Shown here in pieces: positions 1-5,741 of a stretch of DNA of 5,765 nt (position 1 is its first letter; each line of letters begins with the position of its first letter). Origin of the DNA: a bacterium (lineage in GTDB: Bacteria; Gemmatimonadota; Gemmatimonadetes; Gemmatimonadales; Gemmatimonadaceae). The stretch is from positions 1-5,765 of the forward strand of contig JAJZRK010000206.1 of NCBI GenBank assembly GCA_021802745.1. The letters run 5' to 3'. The translations under genes and the position numbers were made by a program. The notes under the pieces were generated by a model. The model was not told the DNA's origin. It did no database searches and worked only from the letters and a program-made list of their open reading frames with translations.

Positions 1-328
1 CGAGGCGGGCGTACAGCGCGCTGTTGTACAGCGTGCCGTCATGGCGTTCGTAGAAGCCGACCATCACGTCAATGGTCGAGCCCGGGCGCGCCGCCGACCG
101 CCAATGGCCGTCGAGGGCGCGAACGACCTCATCGGGCGTCATCGCATTCTCGCGAATGCCGCCCTCGACGAAGTAGCCGGAGAGGATGGCCTCGGGGAAC
201 TGGACGACGTGGGGCGGCGGCTCGAGGGCGGCCGCCTGGGCGAGAATCTCCCCGGCCCGGGCCAGGTTGGCCGCCACGTCGCCCTTCCTGGGGCGGAACT
301 GCGCGATGGCGAGGCGAAGAATGGACAT
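1..328 (-). CDS. Carbon-nitrogen hydrolase (nitrilase superfamily), N-terminal part, cut by window edge
   Basis: Reading the minus strand from the ATG at 328-326 gives 109 codons with no stop before the left edge, so only the N-terminus is present. The protein starts MSILRLAIAQFRPRKGDV, the typical first beta strand and 'AQ' of nitrilase-fold amidases, followed by a helix and the segment VVQFPEAILSGYF (about residues 41-53). There Glu46 sits where the family's catalytic glutamate (FPE...GY) is found. A later stretch, DVMVGFYERHDGTLYNSALYA (about 87-107), matches the family's 'GxxE...YNSA' strand. The catalytic Lys and Cys would lie beyond the edge. The family hydrolyses nitriles or amides, or supplies ammonia as the glutaminase domain of NAD+ synthetase. 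The fragment cannot separate a free-standing amidase from such a fusion. The gene is divergent from the PBP cluster. No clear Shine-Dalgarno sequence precedes the start, and no in-frame ATG lies just upstream. Confidence 0.85.
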   Translation of the reverse strand, partial: MSILRLAIAQFRPRKGDVAANLARAGEILAQAAALEPPPHVVQFPEAILSGYFVEGGIRENAMTPDEVVRALDGHWRSAARPGSTIDVMVGFYERHDGTLYNSALYARL

Positions 329-370
329 CGAATCAAAGGTCGCATGGGCGTTGCAATGGGGCAATACGAC

Positions 371-395
371 GGGGGGGTGGGGAAGGGTGCAGGGG
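371..395 (+). other. Potential G-quadruplex motif in the divergent intergenic region
   Basis: Four G tracts lie close together: seven Gs at 371-377, four at 379-382, three at 385-387 and four at 392-395. The loops are T, AA and TGCA. This meets the usual G3+N1-7 pattern for an intramolecular quadruplex. It lies between the divergent nitrilase-family and PBP genes, so it could affect transcription of either one. Folding is inferred from the motif only. Confidence 0.5.
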
Positions 396-433
396 TATAG
401 TGAGGAGGGAGGAGTGGAGTGATGAGAAAGGGG
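387..433 (+). repeat. G-rich intergenic repeat, copy 1
   Basis: This 47-base purine-rich stretch aligns with 5720-5765 in the same orientation, with about eight substitutions and one single-base gap by eye. The shared core is AGGAGTGGAG followed two bases later by ATGAGA and then AGGGG. Both copies are intergenic and they bracket the four-gene plus-strand cluster. The G-rich character continues on both sides here, from 371 to 440, including a run of eight Gs at 430-437. The element is probably a member of a dispersed intergenic family, but only two copies are visible. Confidence 0.55.
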
Positions 434-489
434 GGGGAGGAGCGCCGCCGCTCTGCTCCGGGTTCCTGCAAGTCTCTCCCGGCACCGAA

Positions 490-519
490 CCCCCTCCCCG
501 TTCCTCTTTCCCCGTCCCC
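490..519. other. C-rich tract facing the G-rich block upstream of the PBP gene
   Basis: This pyrimidine stretch carries C runs at 490-494, 496-499, 510-513 and 516-519. Its reverse complement resembles the G-rich block at 371-395 (G4, short spacer, G4, A-rich spacer, G runs). The two may therefore be imperfect inverted arms around a roughly 95-base centre, or this tract may be a reversed member of the same repeat family. The minus strand here again has four G tracts of four or more. No coding role is evident. Confidence 0.35.
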
Positions 520-523
520 GGTG

Positions 524-529
524 TAGAAC
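524..529 (+). promoter_or_regulatory. Possible -10 element just upstream of the PBP start
   Basis: TAGAAC matches the bacterial -10 consensus TATAAT at four of six positions and ends seven bases before the ATG at 536. A transcript starting the usual 6-8 bases downstream would begin at or next to the A of the ATG, giving a leaderless mRNA. That fits the lack of a Shine-Dalgarno sequence there. No convincing -35 box is seen (TTCCTC at 501-506 is poor). This is a suggestion from spacing only. Confidence 0.3.
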
Positions 530-535
530 TTCTGG

Positions 536-2551
536 ATGTCCGTGCGCCTCGCTCTCCTGCCCTTGTTCGCCGCCAGCCTGCTGGCGGCGCAGCAGGCGCC
601 TGCCCCGAAGCCGTCCACCGGCGAGGCCTGGCAGATCACGCCGCTCCCGCAGTCGTCGCTCGTCTACGCGCGGGACGGCACGCTGATCGGCGAGATCGGC
701 CACGAATGGCGCACCTCGGTTTCCATCCGCACGCTGCCGCGCTACCTGCCGCAGGCCTTCATCGCGGTGGAGGACCAGCGCTTCTATCAGCACGACGGCG
801 TGGACCTCGTCGGCATCGCCGGGGCCATGAAGGACAACCTGCTGGGCGGATCGCGCGGCGCGTCCACCATCACCCAGCAGCTCGTCGGCAACCTGCATCC
901 CGACCTCATTGATCGCAGCGAACGCGGCCTTGCCGGCCTGCCGCGCAAGCTCCGCGAGCAGCGGGCCGCGCGCGAGATGGAGCGGCATTACAACAAGGAG
1001 CAGATTCTCGAGGCGTATCTCAACACGATTCTCTTCGGGCGCAACTGGTACGGCGTCGAGGCCGCAGCGCGCCACTACTTTGGCAAGGCGGCCGCCCACC
1101 TCACCCTCGCCGAGGCGGCGTCGCTGGCCGCGCTCCCCAAGGGGCCGCGCATCTACGATCCGGCGCGCTATCCCGAGCGCAATCGCAATCGCCGGGATGC
1201 CATTCTCGACCTGATGGTCACGCAGAAGTTCATCTCGAAGGAGCAGGCGGCGGCCGCCAAGGCGCAGCAGGTGATGACGGTCGCCAACAGCGGTCTCGCG
1301 TTCAGCGCACCGTGGTTCGTGGAGGTGGTGCGCGCGCAGATGGAGCGCGCCGGCATTCCCGTGGCGCAGGGCGGCTACAAGGTGATGACGACGCTCGATC
1401 CCACCCTGCAGAACGCGGCGTGGGTGGCGCTGCTCGAGGGAACCGCGGCCGTCGAGCGGCGCCCGGGCTACCGCAACCCGACGTACGCCAAGCACCCGCC
1501 CGGAAGCACCGACTACCTGCAGGGCATGGTGGTCGCCATGGACCCCGCCACGGGCGACGTGCGCGCGCTCGTCGGCGGCCGCAACTATGCCGAGGCGCCG
1601 TTCAACCGCGCGATCAACGGCGTGCGGCAGCCTGGCTCCGCCTTCAAGCCGTTCGTCTATGCGCGGGCCATCCTCGACTCGATTCCGGCCAACGCGATCG
1701 TTCCCGATACATCCCTTGAGCTGGTCGTGGATCGCGGCGTCATCTATCGCCCCGGCAATGCCGACGGCGAGTTCCTCGGCAACCTGACGCTGCGCGAGGC
1801 GCTCACCCGATCGCGCAACCCGGTGGCGGTGCAGCTCTGGCAGCGGGTGACCGGCGACTCGGTGGTGGCGCTCGCGCGCCGCATGGGCATTCGCTCGTAC
1901 ATTGCGCCGTGGCCCTCCAGCGCCATCGGCGCCTCGGTCGTGCAGCCACTCGACCTCGTGGCAGCGTTCACGGCATTTCCCAACCTCGGCGTGGCGGTGG
2001 AGCCGCGCTTTGTCGTGCGCGCCGAGGATGCATCGGGCCGCGTGGTCTACAGCCAAGGCGTGCGTACGCTCCCGCCCGCCATGCCCGCCGACGTCGCGTT
2101 CATCGTGCGCGAGATGCTGCAGGACGTCGTGGACCGTGGCACCGCCACCGCCGTGCGCCGCTACGTGCCGTATTCGGTGCCCGTGGCGGGAAAGACCGGC
2201 ACCACCGATGACAACACCGATGTCTGGTTCCTCGGCGCCACCACCGATCTCGTGGCGGGCGTCTGGCTTGGCTTCGACCGGCCGCGTCCCATCATGGCCG
2301 GGGCGGCGGGTGGAACGCTCGCCGCGCCGATCTTCGGCCAGATGCTGGCCCGCTCGAGTTATGGCCATGGCGCTCCGTGGACGCCGCCGCCGGGACTCGT
2401 CACCGCCGAACTCGATCGGACGAGTGGAGCGCTGGCCGACGCGCGGACCCCGCCCGATCGCCGCTATTTGGAGTACTTTTTGCCGGGGACCGAGCCTGGG
2501 GCGTTGCGCGTGGACGCACGCCGGCTGTTCGGCTGGGGTCCCATTCCCTGA
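536..2551 (+). CDS. Class A penicillin-binding protein (PBP1A type): glycosyltransferase 51 plus transpeptidase
   Basis: This 671-residue bifunctional peptidoglycan synthase polymerises lipid II into glycan strands and cross-links stem peptides outside the cytoplasmic membrane. The GT51 domain (about residues 40-215) shows AVEDQRFYQHDG with catalytic Glu79, GASTITQQ (108-115), the Lys/Arg/Glu-rich segment near 138-150 and KEQILEAYLNTILFG (154-168). The transpeptidase domain (about 280-610) shows all three penicillin-binding motifs: SAFK with nucleophile Ser368 and Lys371, SRN at 426-428, and KTG at 553-555. It is at the short end for the class, and no extra C-terminal domain follows. The N-terminus is odd: only about 14 hydrophobic residues (5-18) and almost no cytoplasmic tail. 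The start is firm, because an in-frame TAG at 524-526 blocks any upstream extension. There is no Shine-Dalgarno sequence. It is the first gene of the cluster, with the next gene 14 bases downstream. The domain assignment is secure; its specific cellular role (elongation, division or repair) is not. Confidence 0.96.
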   Translation: MSVRLALLPLFAASLLAAQQAPAPKPSTGEAWQITPLPQSSLVYARDGTLIGEIGHEWRTSVSIRTLPRYLPQAFIAVEDQRFYQHDGVDLVGIAGAMKDNLLGGSRGASTITQQLVGNLHPDLIDRSERGLAGLPRKLREQRAAREMERHYNKEQILEAYLNTILFGRNWYGVEAAARHYFGKAAAHLTLAEAASLAALPKGPRIYDPARYPERNRNRRDAILDLMVTQKFISKEQAAAAKAQQVMTVANSGLAFSAPWFVEVVRAQMERAGIPVAQGGYKVMTTLDPTLQNAAWVALLEGTAAVERRPGYRNPTYAKHPPGSTDYLQGMVVAMDPATGDVRALVGGRNYAEAPFNRAINGVRQPGSAFKPFVYARAILDSIPANAIVPDTSLELVVDRGVIYRPGNADGEFLGNLTLREALTRSRNPVAVQLWQRVTGDSVVALARRMGIRSYIAPWPSSAIGASVVQPLDLVAAFTAFPNLGVAVEPRFVVRAEDASGRVVYSQGVRTLPPAMPADVAFIVREMLQDVVDRGTATAVRRYVPYSVPVAGKTGTTDDNTDVWFLGATTDLVAGVWLGFDRPRPIMAGAAGGTLAAPIFGQMLARSSYGHGAPWTPPPGLVTAELDRTSGALADARTPPDRRYLEYFLPGTEPGALRVDARRLFGWGPIP

Positions 2552-2565
2552 GCGTCCGCGTCTTC

Positions 2566-3756
2566 ATGCAACTCACTCCTGTCCAGAAACTCGCGATCAC
2601 CGTTGGTGCGGCGCTGCTGATCCTGGGCCTCTTCGGCGCCGCGTCGTACTATTACGCGGCACGACTGGTGGCGGCCGACCGCATCGTGGAGCGGGCGAAC
2701 GCGAACATGGCGGCCGCGTTCCGCATGGTGGTCGCCCGGCAGGAGGGCGAGCGCCAGGCGAAGGCTTATGTCGTGCGCCCCGATAGCACCACGCGCGCGA
2801 TGCTGCAGACGACGCAGGCCCAGGTGGAGGACGCGCTGGAGGTCATGCGCCGCGGCACCGAGGACAACCCGCGGCAGTTCCAGCGGGTGCGCGCGCTGGC
2901 CAGCGGCGCGGCCCAGCAGTTCGACGCCTTTCGCACGGCCGTGCTCCTTCGCGACCGCGCAGGCGCCAACGCGGCGCGCCGCTTCCTCTCGAGCGAGCCG
3001 TCGGCGAACGTGGCCGACTCGCTGATGAGCCTCGTGATGCAGATCCGGGAGGAGGAACTGCGCGTGCTTGGCGAACAGACGCGCCTGCAGAACGTGCACG
3101 GCACGAGCGTGCTGCGCATCATTTTGGTGGCCATGGCCTTCACGTTCCTGCTGGCGGGCGTTGCCCTGCAACCGGTGCGCGTCCCGATCGCCACCCGCCT
3201 CACCTCGCACATCATCCGCGCGCACGGTTCGGGCTCGGAAGAAACGTCCGACGCCGGGCATGTGCCGGCGAGCGCCGCGAGCCAGCTGCAGGCGCTGCAC
3301 CAACTCGCGACCGCGTTGTCGGACGCGACGGGTGCCGCCGAGGCGGCGCGGGCGATCGTCCGCTCGTCGGCGCCGCTGGATGCCGCGCTGGTCGCCGTTG
3401 TCATGCCGGGCAGCGACGGCGCGCCGACGGCGATTGCGTCGTCCAATGCAGCCTTCAACGGGGCCGTGCCGGATCTCGCGCGCCCGGTGTCCGAATGCCT
3501 GCGCACGGGCGAACCGGCCCTGGCGGCATCGCGCGCCGAGCGTGAGGAGAGGTGGGGTTCCCTCGACGCGCTCGATGCGTGCGGCGCCACGGGCGCCGTG
3601 CTCTTCTCGCCCTTGACGAGGGATGGCGCGGCCATCGGTGTCCTGGTCATTGCGCACGCCGGCGTTCGCCCGTTTGCCGACGACGACCTCATATTTGCCT
3701 CCATGCTGGGCCGCTTCGGCGGCCCGGCCGTGGATTCTCGCACCATTCCCTCCTGA
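2566..3756 (+). CDS. Two-TM membrane sensor protein with CHASE3 and GAF domains, no output domain
   Basis: This 396-residue protein has TM helix 1 at about 9-30, then a helical extracytoplasmic region (about 34-178) with CHASE3 hallmarks: RQEGERQAKAYVV near 58-70, a TEDNP motif at 98-102, and an EEELRVLGEQTRL helix at 162-174 leading into TM helix 2 (about 182-204). After a polar linker, residues about 238-387 look like a GAF domain, ending in GAVLFSPL, GVLVIAHA and the typical RPFADDDLIFASMLG. CHASE3 regions normally sense extracellular cues for histidine kinases, cyclases or chemoreceptors. GAF domains bind small ligands or mediate dimerisation. No kinase, GGDEF or methyl-accepting domain follows: the frame stops 12 residues after the 'ADDD' helix, and the next gene starts 10 bases later. 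The ATG at 2566 is preferred over a more upstream in-frame ATG at 2377 because that one would overlap the PBP gene and delay TM1. No Shine-Dalgarno sequence is visible, so translation may depend on coupling to the PBP gene. CHASE3 is well supported; GAF is moderately supported. Confidence 0.85.
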   Translation: MQLTPVQKLAITVGAALLILGLFGAASYYYAARLVAADRIVERANANMAAAFRMVVARQEGERQAKAYVVRPDSTTRAMLQTTQAQVEDALEVMRRGTEDNPRQFQRVRALASGAAQQFDAFRTAVLLRDRAGANAARRFLSSEPSANVADSLMSLVMQIREEELRVLGEQTRLQNVHGTSVLRIILVAMAFTFLLAGVALQPVRVPIATRLTSHIIRAHGSGSEETSDAGHVPASAASQLQALHQLATALSDATGAAEAARAIVRSSAPLDAALVAVVMPGSDGAPTAIASSNAAFNGAVPDLARPVSECLRTGEPALAASRAEREERWGSLDALDACGATGAVLFSPLTRDGAAIGVLVIAHAGVRPFADDDLIFASMLGRFGGPAVDSRTIPS

Positions 3757-3766
3757 CCGCTCCCAC

Positions 3767-5404
3767 ATGACCGGGCTTCCTGCATCGTGCGCGGCGCTGC
3801 GCCGCTGTTTCCTTGTTGCCACACTCGCGTCGGCCGCCTGTTCGAGCGGCGACGGCACGGGTCCCGCGAAGCCGGCGGCGGTGCAAGTCGCCTCCGGCGC
3901 CGGTGTGAGTGCAACGGTCGGCACCGCACTTTCCAGCGCGCCGACGTTCACCGTCACCGACGCGTCGGGCAACGCGCTGGGCAATGTCGCGGTCACGGTT
4001 GCGGTGACGAGCGGCGGCGGCTCGCTCGTCGGTGCGCCGACCAAGACGGCGTCCGGTCCGACGTCGGTCGGCACCTGGACGCTTGGCACCACGGCCGGCG
4101 CAAACACGCTCACGGTAACGGTGGCGGGCCTTACGCCGCTGACGATCACGGCGACGGGGACGCCAGGGAGCGTGGCCAAGGTGGTCGCGTCGGCTGGCAA
4201 CTCGCAAACGGCCCGCGCCGGCGACCTGCTCGCGACGCCGCTCGCCGCCACGGTGCAGGACCAGTTCGGCAACGGTATTGCCAACCAAGCCGTCACCTTC
4301 GCCGTCACGGCGGGTGGCGGCTCCGTCTCGCCAACGACGCTCACGACGAATTCGAGTGGCGTCGCCTCCGGCGGGATCTGGCGGCTCGGCAGCCGCGGTG
4401 GCACGCAGACGGCCACGGCCACCGCCGGCAGCTTCTCCGCCTCCTTCTCCGCGAACATCCAGACCAGCTTCGTGGTGGACCTGCGGTTCTTCGGCCCCAC
4501 GATGTCCACGGAGGCGCAGACGGCGTTTACCAACGCCGCCAATCGCATCAAGGCGGCGCTCGTCGGTCAGCTTTCGACGGTCAACTTGGCCGGCGCGGGG
4601 CTCGATGGCTGCGGCGTCAGCGGGCTCACGGGCACGCTCAATGAAACCACGCAGGGCGTGATCATCTACGCGTCGGTGGGACCCATAGACGGTGCGGGCA
4701 AGATCCTCGCACAGGCCGGTCCGTGTTATGTGCGCAACCAGACCATCCTGCCCGCGGTCGGCGTAATGAAGTTCGATGAAGCCGACATCCAGAACTACAT
4801 CAACACCGGGCGCTTTGAGTCCCTCGTCCTCCATGAGATGAACCACGTCGTGGGCTTCGGCACGATTTGGGACGATCCCAGCAAGAACCTTCTGCAGGCG
4901 CGCGTCTACAACGACACGACGCCGACCGGCAGCACCAACCCGCGCTTCTCGGGAGCGACGGCGCTCGCCCAGTGCTTGTCAATTGCCGGCATCACTGCCA
5001 ACCACTGCGCCGGCGGCACCGGCGTCGCGGTGGAGCAGTGCGGAACGCCGGGCACCGCCGACGGCCATTGGCGCGAGTCGTTCACCTCGGCCTGCACGGG
5101 GACGAACAAGTCGCCGGTGGGCGGCACCGCCGCGTTCGACATGGAACTGATGACCGGCTACGCGGAAGGCACGCCGAACATGCCGTGGAGCGCGATGAGC
5201 ATCGCATCGTTCCAGGACCTGGGTTACACGGTGAACCTGCTCGCCGCCGATTCGTATACCGTGCCGAGCCTCATGACCATGGCGCGGCTGCGCTCGGCGA
5301 TGGAAGCCCAGGCGAACGACGGTCCCTTTGAACACGTGCTGCGTCCGCGCTTCACCGTCGGGGGTGGGCGCATCCAGGCCATTCGACCGGAGAACCAGCG
5401 ATGA
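3767..5404 (+). CDS. Ig-like-domain lipoprotein with leishmanolysin-type zinc metalloprotease domain
   Basis: This 545-residue protein begins with a lipoprotein signal peptide ending ...LVATLASAAC, with Cys25 as the likely lipidated residue, then a Gly/Ser/Pro spacer. Two tandem bacterial Ig-like (invasin/Big-type) domains follow at about 38-131 and 132-233. They repeat FTVTDASGNALGNVAVTVAV and TVQDQFGNGIANQAVTFAV, each followed by TSGGGS or TAGGGS. The protease domain (about 236-495) has HEMNHVVGFG at 356-365 (zinc ligands His356 and His360, catalytic Glu357), a probable third ligand His434 in DGHWRESF, and a Met-turn ELMTG with Met462, followed by SIASFQDLGYTVN. This order (HExxHxxGF, distant His, ELMTG) is that of leishmanolysin-like M8 metzincins. 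Six cysteines in the domain (282, 320, 403, 414, 425, 443) could form three disulfides outside the cytoplasm. The function is probably surface or periplasmic proteolysis; the substrate is unknown. The ATG at 3767 is chosen because the signal peptide starts there and it lies 10 bases after the previous stop. There is no Shine-Dalgarno sequence. The stop overlaps the next start. Confidence 0.88.
   Translation: MTGLPASCAALRRCFLVATLASAACSSGDGTGPAKPAAVQVASGAGVSATVGTALSSAPTFTVTDASGNALGNVAVTVAVTSGGGSLVGAPTKTASGPTSVGTWTLGTTAGANTLTVTVAGLTPLTITATGTPGSVAKVVASAGNSQTARAGDLLATPLAATVQDQFGNGIANQAVTFAVTAGGGSVSPTTLTTNSSGVASGGIWRLGSRGGTQTATATAGSFSASFSANIQTSFVVDLRFFGPTMSTEAQTAFTNAANRIKAALVGQLSTVNLAGAGLDGCGVSGLTGTLNETTQGVIIYASVGPIDGAGKILAQAGPCYVRNQTILPAVGVMKFDEADIQNYINTGRFESLVLHEMNHVVGFGTIWDDPSKNLLQARVYNDTTPTGSTNPRFSGATALAQCLSIAGITANHCAGGTGVAVEQCGTPGTADGHWRESFTSACTGTNKSPVGGTAAFDMELMTGYAEGTPNMPWSAMSIASFQDLGYTVNLLAADSYTVPSLMTMARLRSAMEAQANDGPFEHVLRPRFTVGGGRIQAIRPENQR
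5389..5394 (+). promoter_or_regulatory. Ribosome binding site of the small lipoprotein gene
   Basis: GGAGAA lies six bases before the ATG at 5401, inside the 3' end of the protease gene. It is the only convincing Shine-Dalgarno sequence before any of the four plus-strand genes. It supports the 5401 start, so this gene can be translated both by coupling and by independent initiation. Confidence 0.6.
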
Positions 5405-5709
5405 ACCGGCGTCAGTGGATGATCTTCGCGCCGGCGTTCGCGCTGACCGCGTGCGGCGGCAAGCAGAACGCGGCCGCGACGCCTGGCGTGGATACGTCGG
5501 CGGTTGCTCCCGCCGCGACGGCCGCCGACAGCGTGACCAGCGCCGCTGACACCGGCGTGAAGGCGGCGGACAGCGCCGCCAAGGCGGCCGCGGCCGCGCC
5601 AAAGGCCACCGCCCCGAAGGTGGAGAAGGGCGACTACGACCAGGCCACCAAACCGCGCTTCAAGATTGACGAGAAGACGGGGAAGATTGATACGATTAGA
5701 AAGCCGTGA
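5401..5709 (+). CDS. Small Ala-rich lipoprotein with heptad repeats, function unknown
   Basis: This 102-residue protein has a textbook lipoprotein signal (MNRRQWMIFAPAFALTAC): twin Arg at 3-4, a short hydrophobic core and lipobox LTAC with Cys18 as the lipidation site. After a linker, residues 41-68 form four seven-residue units (AADSVTS, AADTGVK, AADSAAK, AAAAAPK), suggesting an Ala-rich helix. The C-terminus (about 74-102) is charged and not repetitive, with YDQATKPRFKIDEKTGKIDTIRKP-like character, and could be the functional or binding end. The ATG overlaps the protease stop codon (ATGA), and GGAGAA precedes it by six bases, so co-expression with the protease is likely. I recognise no named family. 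An Ala-rich helix on a lipid anchor resembles the layout of small Lpp-like envelope lipoproteins, but this is an analogy of architecture only, and no homology is claimed. Confidence 0.82.
   Translation: MNRRQWMIFAPAFALTACGGKQNAAATPGVDTSAVAPAATAADSVTSAADTGVKAADSAAKAAAAAPKATAPKVEKGDYDQATKPRFKIDEKTGKIDTIRKP
5521..5604 (+). repeat. Four degenerate 21-base tandem units encoding heptads
   Basis: Within the small lipoprotein gene, four successive 21-base units encode AADSVTS, AADTGVK, AADSAAK and AAAAAPK. All four start with Ala-Ala, the first three with Ala-Ala-Asp, and the last three end in Lys. The seven-residue period fits an amphipathic or coiled-coil helix. A 7-bp inverted repeat with a 5-base loop (5562-5580) falls inside and is probably a by-product of the Ala codons. 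Confidence 0.6.
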
Positions 5710-5741
5710 GGGGTGAGGGGTACAGGGGCTTGGTGAGGGGG
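5710..5741 (+). other. Potential G-quadruplex motif after the cluster
   Basis: G runs at 5710-5713, 5717-5720, 5725-5728 and 5737-5741 are separated by TGA, TACA and an eight-base loop. The last loop is slightly longer than the strict seven-base limit. The motif starts one base after the stop codon of the small lipoprotein, where a terminator would be expected. No GC stem followed by a T run is seen. Confidence 0.4.

Noticed and set aside
441..454. 5-bp hairpin GAGCG/CGCTC near the G-run upstream of the PBP gene, considered as an attenuator
   Set aside because: The stem is too short and has no T run. Such stems are common by chance at this GC content.
139..639. 166-codon minus-strand frame crossing the divergent intergenic region
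   Set aside because: It overlaps the nitrilase-family gene in a different frame and reads through G/C-rich repeat sequence as Pro/Ser/Arg low complexity. The nitrilase frame has family motifs and this one does not.
1902..2786. 294-codon plus-strand frame overlapping the end of the PBP gene and the start of the sensor gene
   Set aside because: It is Arg/Pro/Ser-rich with no motifs, and overlaps the transpeptidase KTG region read in the correct frame. It is a shadow frame.
2464..4551. 695-codon open frame on the minus strand, antisense to the sensor and protease genes
   Set aside because: It spans the boundaries of three well-supported plus-strand genes and has Arg/Ala/Val-rich composition with no recognisable domain or start signal. 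Long antisense frames are expected in high-GC DNA.
3689..4846. 385-codon minus-strand frame opposite the Ig-like and protease domains
   Set aside because: It is dominated by Arg and Gly with no domain, and lies opposite a gene with clear catalytic motifs.
5562..5580. 7-bp perfect inverted repeat with 5-base loop, considered as a terminator
   Set aside because: It lies inside the coding part of the small lipoprotein, is not followed by T residues, and arises from Ala-Ala-Asp-Ser-Ala-Ala codons.
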